This document shows positions 38,974 to 51,300 of a stretch of 64,000 nucleotides of DNA, piece after piece. The stretch spans positions 103,501 to 167,500 of the forward strand of contig JAREIK010002995.1 in assembly GCA_029783825.1 (NCBI GenBank). Direction: 5' to 3'. Positions within the stretch are counted from its first letter, which is position 1, and each line of letters begins with the position of its first letter. The DNA is from Sapria himalayana (taxonomy: Eukaryota > Streptophyta > Magnoliopsida > Malpighiales > Rafflesiaceae). A program made the translations under genes and the position numbers. The notes beneath the pieces are model-generated. The model had not been told where the DNA came from and did not search any database. It saw only the letters and a list, made by a program, of their open reading frames with translations.

Positions 38974-39539
38974 TATTTGGCAATTGTGCTTCCACAGTAG
39001 TGAGATTGAGGCACAGAAACAATAGAAAATAAGCAATATATGTATCCCAATTCAGCAACCATCCATGATAGAATCAAAAAATGACAAATAAACACAGAAA
39101 ATAACGTGGTTCGCTAGTCGCTCAGTACGACTAGCTAAATTAACCAGATAATGCTTTTACGTTACAGATTAAAGCAACAGAAATGTCTTACAGTATGCAC
39201 CACACAAAATAGTCATGATAAATTGCATAAAAAGAAGAGAGAGAGAGATGATGAATTGTTCCATGGGTCCAAAAAGAGCCACCTGAAAATAAATTACAAA
39301 ACATTTTATTTTAAAATTTCTCTCGTTTCATTTAACCGGAGCAGGTTGTATCATGAAACGGGTCAGGCTCAGCTTCAATTTTGGCCCACTCTCCGATCAG
39401 CGAGACCTCCGTTATTGTGCTACTACTGCATCCCCGACCTCTTAATATTTATTTTCCTACACTTACATGAAAATATTAAAAAAGAAAAAATATTTGCTTA
39501 TACAAACAGATTATCAAATAATAAATTACATATACAGCA
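38974..39539 (+). mobile_element. Solo LTR, Copia-like, copy 2 (inverted relative to copies 1 and 3)
   Basis: A 566-bp inverted copy of the LTR at 23068. It is flanked by ATAAT on both sides (38969-38973 and 39540-39544), the reverse complement of the ATTAT beside copies 1 and 3. Its first bases are TATTTGGCAATTGTGC instead of TGTTGGGC, so the terminal TG has mutated; the end TATACAGCA is intact. A 130-codon open frame (39151-39543) spans the LTR and ends outside it. It has no recognisable domain and is not open in the other copies, so it is not called. Confidence 0.8.
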
Positions 39540-39544
39540 ATAAT

Positions 39545-42500
39545 AAATCTTAAATCTCATTTTAATTTGTATTCAATATAATTTTAAATATTTTATTTTT
39601 TATATAAATATTAATTACAAAATAAATAATTAGACAAACAAATATAATATTAATAATCTACTTTTAATAAAAAAAAATATAATCTTATAAAAAGAAGTAA
39701 ATATTTAAAAACAAAAAATTATTATTTAGTAATAAATTTTACATTAATTTTAATTCATTTTAGGTTTGTAATTATATTCTAATTTATATCTATCATATTA
39801 ATAATAGTTTATTAATTTATTTTTTGATAATTGATATCATATCTATCAATAAAATTATTTATAATAAGTTTATATTATATATAATTATAATGATTATTAA
39901 TACTAAATATTTTATTCACATTTTAAAAAAATTTAAAATTATTATATTTTCTAATGTTATAACCTTAGAAAATGTGAAAAAATAACAAAAATAATTTTTT
40001 TGTTATTTCATTATTTAAATAAATCATATAAACCACTAAATGCCTAAATACTTAAATCAATAACTCCTAAATTTCGAAAACCCTAAATAGATAATCATTT
40101 TAAACCAGTATACCCTAAATAATAAATAATAAATCTCAATATTATTTTATTCATTATAATTTAAATTATTCATTTTAATTATTTATTCATTTATTTTTAT
40201 ATAATTATTAAAAACAGAATAAATTAAGTTAGACAAATATAATTTATATAAATATTTTTCATCGAAAAAATATAGATAAACTTTTTAAAAGAAAAAAAAT
40301 TCAAAACAAAAAATAATTATATAGTAATATATTTTGCTTTGTTTCTGAATCATTTTAGGTTTTTTAATTATATTTAAATTGCTATCTATCTTATTAATAA
40401 TAGATTATTAATTTATTCTTTGATCATTATTAGAATATTTATCAATAAAAATATTCATATTGAATTTATATGATATATAAATTTAATGATTATTATAACT
40501 AAATAATGTATTCACTTTTGAAAAAAATTTAAAAATTATTATATTTTCAAAGGTTATAACCTTTGAAAATATCAAAAAAAAAAATAAATTTTTTGATATT
40601 TTTTTTAAAATAACACATATAAACCTCTAAATGCATGCACAGATCAATCAGTAAACTCCTAAATTCCGTAATGCCAAAATAAATAAACCATTAAACTGGT
40701 ATATACTACTTAATAATTAATAAATCTAATTTTTAATTCAATTTATTATAATTTTAAATTTTCATTTTAATTATTTATTTGTTTATTTTTATAGAAATAT
40801 TTATTACAAAATAAATTATGAGTGCAAAAAATATAATTTAAAAAAAATATAAACTTATAAAAGATATAAAAATTTAAAAATTAAAAATTGTTATCCAGAA
40901 ATATATTTTATTATAATTTTGAATCAATTTGGGTTTTGTAATTATTTTTTAATTAATATCTATCTTAATATCAATAGTTTATAAATTTAATTTTGATCAT
41001 TATTATAATATATATCAATAAAATTGTTTATATTGAATTTATATGATATATAATTATTAAATCATTATAACTAAGTATTATATTCACATTTCAAAAAATT
41101 TTAAATATTCTTATATTTTCAAAGGTTATAATCTATGAAAATGATAAAATATTATAGAAATTTTTTTTGATATTTTATTTTTTTAAATAAAACATATAAA
41201 CCACTAAAAGACTAAAAACATAAATCGCTAAAATCCTAAATAAAAAAATTTTTAGATTCTTAATCCATTAAACTGGTAAATAGTAAAATAAATCATAAAT
41301 CTCATTTTAAATGTTATTCACTATAATTTTAAATTTTTATTTTAAATATTTATCACTTTATTTTTTATAGAAATATTAATTATAAAATAAATTATTAGTG
41401 AGAAATATCGAATTTAAATTAAACCAGAATCCCTAAATAATTTATTATAAATCACATTTTTTTTCATAATAATTTTATAAATTCATTTTAATTATTTATT
41501 TGTTTATTTTTATAAATATATTAATTATAGAATAAATTAGGACTTAGACAAATATAATTTATATAAATTATTTTTCATCAAAAAAATATACATAAACTTT
41601 TTAAAAGAAAAAAAAATTCAAAAAAAAAATTATTATATAGTAATATATTTTGCTTTGCTTCTGAATCATTTTAGGTTTTGTAATTATATTTTAATTGATA
41701 TCTATCTTATTAAAAATAAATTATTAATTTATTTTTTGATCATTATTAGAATATTTATCAATAAAATTGTTTATATTGAATTTACATAATATATAATTAA
41801 TAAGATTATTATAATTAAATATTATATTTATATTTGAAAATAATTTAAAATTTATTATATTTTGAAAGGTTATCATCTTTGAAAATGAGATAAAATCACA
41901 AAAATAAATTTTTTGTTATTTTATTGTTTATATAAAATCTATAAACTACTAAATGCCTAAAGGCTTAAATCAATAAACTCCTAAACCCCAAAACCCCAAA
42001 ACCCTTAAATACTTAAACATCTAAACCATCTTTAAAGGTTTATTTATTTATAAATAATATATAAATATCTATCAATAAATAATAGTTTATTAATTAATTT
42101 TTTGATCATTATTATATTTATATTTATATTTAGTTTAATAATATCTATCAATAAAATAGTTTTTTTAATTTACATGATATATAATTATTATGTTTATTAT
42201 AATTAAATATTGTATTCACATTTGAAAAAAATTTAAAAATTTTATATTTATAAAGATTATAACCTTCAAAATTGATAAAAAATTTGAAAAATAATTTTTT
42301 TGTTATTTCATTATTTAAATAAAATATATAAACTACTAAATGCCTAAACACTTAAATCTCTAAACTCCTAAACTCATAAATATTTAAACCATCAAACTGG
42401 TATACCCTAAATAATTAATCATAAATCTCATTTTTATTTGTATTCATTATAATTTTAATTATTAATTAGTTTATTTTTATAGAAATATTAATTGCAAAAT

Positions 42501-42960
42501 AAAATTATGAATGAGACAAATATAATTTAAATAATTAATTTTCTTCATAAAAATTTATAAGCTTATAAAAAGAATCAAAAATTTAAAAATAAACAATTTT
42601 TATTTAGTAATATATTTTACTTTGTTTTTGAATCGTTTTAGATTTTGTAAATATATTTTAATTAATATCTATCTTATTACTAATATTTTATTAATCTATT
42701 TTATGATCAGTATTATAATATCGATCAATAAAATTATTTATATTGAATTTACATGATATTTAATTTTTATGATTATTATAATTAAATATTGTATTAACAT
42801 TTGAAACAAGATTAAAAATTATAATATTTTCAATGGTTATAACCTCGAAAATGATAAAAAATCATAAAAATAATTTTTTTGTTATTTAATTTTTTAAATA
42901 AAACCTATAAACCACCAAATACCTAAATACTTAAATTACTAAACTCCTAAACCCTGATAC
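39545..42960 (-). repeat. Satellite array, reverse orientation (6 monomers)
   Basis: No gene. Cores lie near 39957, 40551, 41126, 41870 (decayed), 42255 (decayed) and 42839. Read right to left it is collinear with 19484-23062, including the monomer with the TAAACTAAATATAAATATAA insert (here inverted, about 42000-42140). Confidence 0.9.
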
Positions 42961-44234
42961 TACTCCACCACACACACATAGCAACAGACCACAACACACA
43001 CGTGCACATATTCTTGTGCATTTTAGTGTAGCATTTAGAGGGGCCAGCAAGTCCTAGAAGCAGCCAGAAGTATGGGCCACCAGCTTGTAGAGGGACCCAC
43101 TAGCAAGTAGGGATGATAACATTCAGACAACTGAGGAGACCAAGCAAAGTGGTCGGGAGTAAACCCAGGAGTAGCTAGGAGTGGGTCCCACTAGCCGTAT
43201 CAGCCATCATAGAGGGCCACCCAACCATAACCCAACAAGAGTAGCGGGTATTCCAAGATTAATTAGAGAGCCGGCAAAATCCGAAGCATCACCAAGCAGG
43301 GCCAGTAAGCAATGGAGTCGTGACCAACCACACTGGAGCTAAAGATTCAAACTTTTAGTTTATGTTTGTAGTCTTATTTGTATTTTAGACTGTATGAACC
43401 ATGTACTTGTAGAGACGGATCATGACATACTCACACGCACAATCTTGTCTGTTCTCTATGTAGCATGCAACGAGGGCAACTGGACCCATGAGTATCTATA
43501 AGTGGGGCCTGCTAATGCATTTTGTAAATACACATTAAGTGATGCTTCACTTCCGTAAGCAGAAGACCAATCTTTATATCATTTTGTAATTTTACTTGTA
43601 TTTTAACTTGGTTGTACGCGTAGATAATTAGACTATGAGACAGACCTCATCACACAGGCGCATCGATGCATGCATATTTTTTGATATTTTGTCGGTACAA
43701 CATATAGCTACTTCTTGGAGCTCGAGGAGGAAGCATTCTAACCCAAGAAATACTCTTTTGAGGATCATTGGAGCAAAAGAATGTGGAATTCAGAGGTGAG
43801 AATGAATTGGAAAAGTGCCATAGATATGGTATTTTGGATTTATGGTTAATCAGTTTTACATGTATTCCATTGCATAACAATGACATAGTCAAATGCTTGA
43901 TGATGCATGCCTCACACATGCACAATCTTATATTTGCATAGTTTTAATATGGTGCATCATTCATGTTCCTCCAAAAGGTTTGGACAAATCCGAATGGAAA
44001 GGACGCAGTGCACATAATGACTCAATGCCAACTCTGAAGTCCGGGAATACCAAGTGATTTTATTTGTATTCGTATGCTTGGAATTATTAGGCATTTTGTT
44101 TTTTATGTATTTTTTGCATAGAATCAGTAAGGTGCATAGGATTTGGTGAGCTGGCCTAAATTAGTCGGCTTTTTAGTCTCTTGTACGTTGTGTGCCTAAA
44201 TAATAAATAAAGTGTGTATTTTCCAAAAAAAAAA
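42961..44234 (+). other. Non-satellite block B' ending in poly(A); possible retroposed transcript or LINE 3' fragment
   Basis: A G+C-richer block of about 1.27 kb. Its first ~930 bp are the inverse of 18554-19483; the remainder is found only here. It ends with AATAAA at 44206-44211, then 14 bases later an A10 run (44225-44234), the layout of a polyadenylated 3' end on the plus strand. Frames are full of stops and no protein domain was recognised, including the 91-codon minus-strand frame at 43650-43925. A truncated LINE, a processed pseudogene of a noncoding RNA, or a SINE-like composite are all possible. No clear target duplication was found. Confidence 0.6.
44206..44234 (+). promoter_or_regulatory. 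Polyadenylation signal and poly(A) run
   Basis: Two overlapping AATAAA motifs (44202-44207 and 44206-44211) precede AGTGTGTATTTTCC-type sequence and a run of ten A. The arrangement fits a reverse-transcribed, polyadenylated RNA end. Confidence 0.6.
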
Positions 44235-44248
44235 CAAAAATAAATCCA

Positions 44249-44324
44249 TAAACCCTAAACTTTAAATCCTAAACCTTACACCATAAACTATAACCCCAAT
44301 CCATAAACCCTAAATCCTAAATCT
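44249..44324 (-). repeat. Degenerate telomere-like tract in 7-bp register
   Basis: TAAACCC, TAAACTT, TAAATCC, TAAACCT, TACACCA, TAAACTA and TAACCCC follow each other at exactly 7 bp (44249-44297). After a 6-base interruption come TAAACCC, TAAATCC and TAAATCT (44304-44324). This is the plant telomere period, unlike the 8-bp register of the satellite. It lies 14 bases after the poly(A) run. Confidence 0.8.
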
Positions 44325-45431
44325 CACGTTTTGCACTTTTATATTCAAATGACTAAGTGTTAAATTTAAATTGAAATTCACAACTTTTAGGAATGTCACA
44401 GATTTATCTTTTTGTATATGTAACACAAAGTCATGACTCAAGGGGTGAGTTATGGATTCAGTCCCTTTCTTGATTTAGATTATTGTAGCATTAGCAATGG
44501 TCATGATTGTATATTTTGTCTCTAGAACACAAAATCATATCGATGAGAATATGCCATAACCTGTGTCTATCTGTTGAAAATATTGTTATGGCACTAAGAA
44601 TGATCATGAATACATATTTAATCACAATAATACTGGGGCACAGTATTGGATATGACCATAGCTTGTGCATTTTATCTTTATATTTCAAAGTCATTGATTG
44701 CACTAGGAATTATTTTAACTTTGGACATTCCTCAAGAGCAAAAGTCATGACCCTAGAAATAGTTAAAGCTTGAGTACTACTCTTTATAACTTTCTATAGA
44801 TAAAATTCTTGGGATTGGAAATATCACCATGGCTTTTTCCTTTGATTTGTGACATCAAGTGTCAATATGCAAGACTAATATTTTGAGCAATGATTAAAAC
44901 CTTTTATGCATTTGAATATGATTCATTTACACCTTTTGGGTATTGTGAGCTTGTATACATAACTCATTTAATATAAAAATAAAGAAATGATACTTTTATT
45001 ATCCATGAGGATATAAAAAAAGGCTTAGACATGCCAATAGAATAACTTTTTTGATTCTTGATTGAAAGAGAGCCCATACTTCTTGCCCTTCTCAAACCGC
45101 CCAGGGGCTAGTTTGTTCTAATAGGCTACAAGGTGGTTATTTTTTTAGAGGTGAACTATGTTTTAATAAAATCACTTTGAGTGTGTGCATGAGAGATATT
45201 TTAGAAGAAATTACAATAATCAATATAAATAGCATCCTCAACAACTAGCTATTTCAACACATAGGGGTACAACTTTGGTTTGGTCTATTAGCGTACATGA
45301 GTCAAATTACCTTTGATAGCCTAGTGATTCAACATCAAATATGATGATACATAATTGAGATAAAGTAAAAGCTTCTATTATTTTGGTTAGAGCTTTAGCA
45401 ATCATTCTAGAGTTGAGAGATGAACAAAATA
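44325..45431 (+). other. Non-satellite block C, function unknown
   Basis: About 1.1 kb of mixed-composition sequence between the telomere-like tract and the satellite. From 44523 to its end it is repeated inverted at 59911-60815, with roughly 90% or better agreement by eye. No recognisable coding domain was found: the overlapping frames of 70 and 88 codons around 44491-44773 lie on both strands and are not kept intact in the other copy. It could be a transposon remnant or a captured genomic fragment. Confidence 0.7.
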
Positions 45432-48377
45432 AATTATTTTAATTATTCAGTATAATTTTACTTTTTATTTTAATTATTTATCAGTTTATTTTTATAGAAA
45501 TATTAATTACAAAATAAATTATTCGTGAGACCAATCTAATTTAAATTAAACCGGAATATCCTAAATAATAAAGAATATATCTCTTTTTTTTTCATTTTAA
45601 TTTTAAATATTCAAATTTAATTATTTATTTGTTTATTTTTATATAAATATTAATTACAAAATAAATTATGAGTTACACAAATATAATTTCTTTAAATTAT
45701 TTTTCATCAAAATAATATAGATAAACTTTTTAAAAGAAGAAAAAAATTTCAAAACAAGAATAATTATATAGTAACATATTTTGCTTTGCTTCTGAATCAT
45801 TTTAGGTTTTATAATTATATTATAATTGATATATATCTTATTAATAATAGATTATTAATTTAATTTTTGATCATTATCATTATATTTATCAATTAAAAGT
45901 TTATATTGAATTTATATGATATATAAATTTAATGATTATTATAACTAAATATTGAATTCACTTTTGAATAAAATTAAAAAATTATTATATTTTCTATGGT
46001 TAACCTTTGAAAATATCAAAAAATAATAAAAATAAATTTTTTGTTTTTTTATTTTTTAAATAAAACCTATAAACTACTAAATGCATATATAGTTACATAA
46101 GTAAACTTCTAGACCCCGTAATGCCTAAATATAGTAACCATTAAACTGATATATAATAAATAATAAATAATAAATCTAATTTTTATTTCTATTTATTATA
46201 ATTTTAAATATGGATTTTACATATTTATTACTATATTTTTATAGAAATATTTATTACAAAATAAATTATGAGTGCGACAAATATAATTTAAATAATTTAT
46301 TTTTAAAGAAATAATATATATACACATATAAAAGAAGTAGAAATTTAAAAATTTAAAATTATTATCTAGCAATATATTTTACTTTAATATTGAATCAATT
46401 TGGGATTTGTAAATATTTTTTACTTAATTTCGATCTTTTTATTAATAGTTTGTAAATTTAATTTTTGATCATTATTATAATATCTATCAATAAAATTGTT
46501 TATATTGAATCTATATGATATATATATATATTATTATATTATAACTAAAATATTATATTTACATTTAAAAAAATTTTAAATATTATTAAATTTTCAAAGG
46601 TTATAACTTATAACCTATGAAAATGATAAAAAATTATAAATTTTTTTTATCATTTTATTGTTTAAATGAAACCTATAGCCCACTAAATGCCTAAAAACAT
46701 AAATCTCTAAATTTTGAAATGACAAAACATCTAAATACTGAAACCATTAAACTGGTATACATTAATAATAAATCAATAAATCTCATTTTAATTTTTATTA
46801 AGTATAATTTAAAATTTTAATTTTAATTATTTATCAGTTTATTTTTATAGAAATATTAATTACAAAATAAAGTATTAGTGATACAGATATAATTAAAATT
46901 AAACTGGTATACCCTAAATAATAATTAAAAAATCTTATTTTTTTTTCATTATAATTTTAAATATTCAATTTAATTATTTATTTGTTTATTTTTATATAAA
47001 TATTAATTACAAAATAAATTATGAGTTAGACAAATATAATTTATATAAATTATTTTAATCAAAAAATATAATTAAACTTATTAAAATAAAAAAAAATTTA
47101 AAACAAAAAATTATAATATTGTAATATATTTTGCTTTGCTTTTGAATTATTTTAGGTTTTGTTATTATACTTTAATTGATATCTATCTTATTAATAATAG
47201 ATTATTTATTTATTTTTTGATAATTATTAGAATATTTATCAATAAAATTGATTATATTGAATTTATATGATATATAAATATAATAATTATTATAAATAAA
47301 TATTGTATTCACTTTTAAAAAAATTTAAAAATTATTATATTTTCGAAGGTTATAATCTTAAAAATTGAGAAAAAATAATAAAAAAATTTTTTTTTTATTT
47401 CATTTTATAAATGAAACCTATAGACAATAAAATGCTTACTTACTTAAATTAGTAAGCTCAAAAATCCCGAAACGCCTAAATACATAAACATTTTAAAATC
47501 TATATACTACTTAACAAATAATAAATCTCATTTTTATATCTATTTATTATAATTTTAAATATTCATTTTAATTATTTATAGTTTAATTATTTAGAAAAAT
47601 TAATTACAAAATAAATTTTGAGTAAGACAAAAATTATATAAATAATTTATTTTTAATTAAAAAAAAATAAGCTTATAAAAAGAAAGACAAATTTAAAAAT
47701 TAAATATTATTATTTACTAATATATTTTGATTTGATTTTGAATCATTTTGTATTATGTAAATATATTTTAATTAATATTTATATTTTTAATAATTGTTAA
47801 TTAATTTTATTTTTTATCATTATTATAATATCTATCATTAAAATTATTTATATTGAATTTATATGATATATAATTAGTAAGATTAATATAATTATACATT
47901 GTATTCACATTTCAAAAAATGTTAAAAATTATTTTATTTTCAAAGATTATAACCTTTGAAAATCAAAAAAAAATCAAAAAAAGAATTTTAAATTTTTATT
48001 ATATAAATAAAACATATAAACCACTAAATGCCTAAAAACATAAATTGCTAAACTCCTAAACGACAAAAATCCTAAATAATCAAATTATTAAACTGGTATA
48101 CCATATATAATAAATCATAAATCTCATTTTTATTTGTATTCATTATAATTTTAAATATTCATTTTAATTATTTATTAGTTTATTTTTTATAGAAATATAA
48201 ATCACAAAATAAATAATGAGCGAGACAAATATAATTTTAATAATTTATTTTTAATCAAAAAAAAATAAGCTTATATAAAGAAGTAAAAATTTAAAAACAA
48301 AAAATTATTATTTAGTAATATATTTTACTTTGATTTTGAATCATTATATGTAGGTTTTGCAATTATATTTTAATTGA
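45432..48377 (-). repeat. Satellite array, reverse orientation (5 monomers)
   Basis: No gene. Cores lie near 45996, 46604, 47350 and 47947. The core at 45996 has lost its central TA (GGTTAACC). The one at 46604 has a duplicated TTATAAC step. 45432-47547 is the inverse of 57801-59910. Subtypes also correspond, inverted, to about 15.5-18.5 kb. Confidence 0.9.
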
Positions 48378-51300
48378 GATCAATCTTATTAATAATAGTT
48401 TATTAATTTATTATATGATCATTTTTATAATATCGAACAATAAAATTACGTATATTCAATTAAAATGTCTTCTAATTATTAAGTTATTATAACTAAATAT
48501 TATATTTATATTTGAAAAAAATTTATAAATTATTATATTTTCAGGGTTTATAACCTTCAAAAATGATAAAAAAATCACAAAAATAATTTTTTATTTTTTT
48601 ATTATTTAAATAAAACATATAAACCACTAAATGACTAAACATTTAAATCTCTAGACTCCTAAACCCCAAAACACCCTAAATACTTAAACCATTAAACCTA
48701 TATAACCTAAATAAAAAATAATAAATCTCATTTTTATTTTTATTCTTTATAATTTTAAATATTCATTTTAATTATTTTTTAGTTTATTTTTATAGAAATA
48801 TTAATTACAAAATAAATAATGAGTGAGACAGATATAATTTAAATAAATTATTTTTTATGAAAAAAAATAAGCTTATAAAAATAAACAAAATTTCAAAAAT
48901 TTTAAATTTTATTTAGTAATATAATTTACTTTGATTTTGAATTATTTTTAGTTCTACAAATATATTTTAATTAATATCTATATTATTAATAATAGTTTAT
49001 TAATTTATTTTTTAATCATTATTACAATATATATTAATACATTTTTTTATATTGAATCTACAACAAATATAATAATTAAGATTTTTATAACTAAGTATTG
49101 TATTTATATTTTACAACTATTAAAAAATTATTTTATTTTCAAAGGTTAAAACCTTTGAAAATAATGAAAATTCATTAAAATAAATTTTTGTTATTTCATT
49201 GATTAAATAAAACCTATAAACACGAAAATGTCTAAACATATAAATCAATAAACTCCTTAACCCCAAAACCACAAAAAAGTTAAACAATTAAATTGTTATA
49301 CTCTAAATAATAAATAATAAATCTCATTTTTATTAGTATTCATTATAATTTTAAATATACATTTTAATTATTTATTAGTTTAATTTAATGGAAATATAAA
49401 TTAAAAAATAAATTATTAGTGAGACAAATATACATTAAATAATTTATTTTTCATCAAAAAAAAAGCTTATATAAAGAAGTAAAAATTTAAAAACAAAAAA
49501 TTATTATTTAGTAATATATTTTACTTTGATTTTGAATCATTATTTATAGGTTTTGCAATTATATTTTAATTGCGATCAATCTTATTAATAATAGTTTATT
49601 AATTTATTATTTGATCATTTTTATAATATCGAACAATAAAATTACTTATATTCAATTAAAATGTCTTTAATTATTATGTTATTAAAACTAAACATTATAT
49701 TTACATTTGAAAAAAATTTAAAAATTATTATATTTTGAAAGGTTATAACCTTCAAAAATGATAAAGAAACACAAAAATAATTTTTTATTATTTAAATTAA
49801 ACTTAAAACCCACTAAATGACTTAACATTTAAATCTCTAGACTCCTAAACCCCAAAACACCCTAAATACTTAAACCATTAAACCTATATAACCTAAATAA
49901 TAAATAATAAATCTCATTTTTCTGTATTCATTATAATTTTAAATATTCATTTTAAATATTTTTTAGTTTATTTTTATAGAAATAATAATTACAAAATAAA
50001 TAATGAGTGAGACAGATATAATTTAAATAAATTATTTTTTATTAAAAAAAATAAGCTTATAAAAATAAATAAAATTTCAAAATTTTAAAATTTTATTTAG
50101 TAATATAATTTACTTTGATTTTTAATTCTTTTGGGTTCTACAAATATATTTTAATTAATATATATCTTATTAATAATAGTTTATTAATTTATTTTTTGAT
50201 CCTTATTATAATATATATTAATACATTTTTATATATTGGATCTACAACAAATATAATTATTAAGATTATTATAACTAAGTATTGTATTCATAATTTACAA
50301 CTATTAAAAAATTATTATATTTTTAAAGGTTATAACCTTTGAAAATCATGAAAATTCATTAAAATAAATTTTTTGTTATTTCATTGATTAAATAAAACCT
50401 ATAAACACGAAAATGTCTAAACATATAAATCAATAAACTCCTTAACCCCAAAACCACAAAAAAGTTAAACAATTAAATAGTTATACCCTAAATAATAAAT
50501 AATAAATCTCATTTTTATTAGTATTCATTATAATTTAAAATATACATTTTAATTATTTATTAGTTTAAATTTATGGAAATATAAATTAAAAAATAAATTA
50601 TTAGTGAGACAAATATATTTAAATAATTTATTTTTCATCAAAAAAAAGCTTATATAAAGAAGTAAAAATTTAAAAACAAAAAATTATTATTTAGTAATAT
50701 ATTTTACTTTGATTTTGAATCATTATATATAGGTTTTGCAATTATATTTTAATTGTGATCAATCTTATTAATAATAGTTTATTAATTTATTATATGATCA
50801 TTTTTATAATATCGAACAATAAAATTACGTATATTCAATTAAAATGTCTTCTAATTATTAAGTTATTATAACTAAATATTATATTTATATTTGAAAAAAA
50901 TTTATAAATTATTATATTTTCAGGGTTTATAACCTTCAAAAATGATAAAAAAATCACAAAAATAATTTTTTATTTTTTTATTATTTAAATAAAACATATA
51001 AACCACTAAATGACTAAACATTTAAATCTCTAGACTCCTAAACCCCAAAACACCCTAAATACTTAAACCATTAAACCTATATAACCTAAATAAAAAATAA
51101 TAAATCTCATTTTTATTTTTATTCTTTATAATTTTAAATATTCATTTTAATTATTTTTTAGTTTATTTTTATAGAAATATTAATTACAAAATAAATAATG
51201 AGTGAGACAGATATAATTTAAATAAATTATTTTTTATGAAAAAAAATAAGCTTATAAAAATAAACAAAATTTCAAAAATTTTAAATTTTATTTAGTAATA

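Noticed and set aside
39151..39543. A 130-codon open frame in the inverted LTR copy.
   Set aside because: It overruns the LTR end, has no recognisable domain, and is interrupted in the other two LTR copies.
44491..44773. Overlapping frames on both strands in block C as a small gene.
   Set aside because: The inverted copy C' has indels and substitutions that break the plus-strand frame. No domain or splice structure could be supported.
50115..50342. A 75-codon frame repeated identically three times (50115, 52494, 54872).
   Set aside because: The repetition follows from the 2379-bp duplication, not from selection on a protein. The older, diverged relatives of the same monomer do not preserve the frame.
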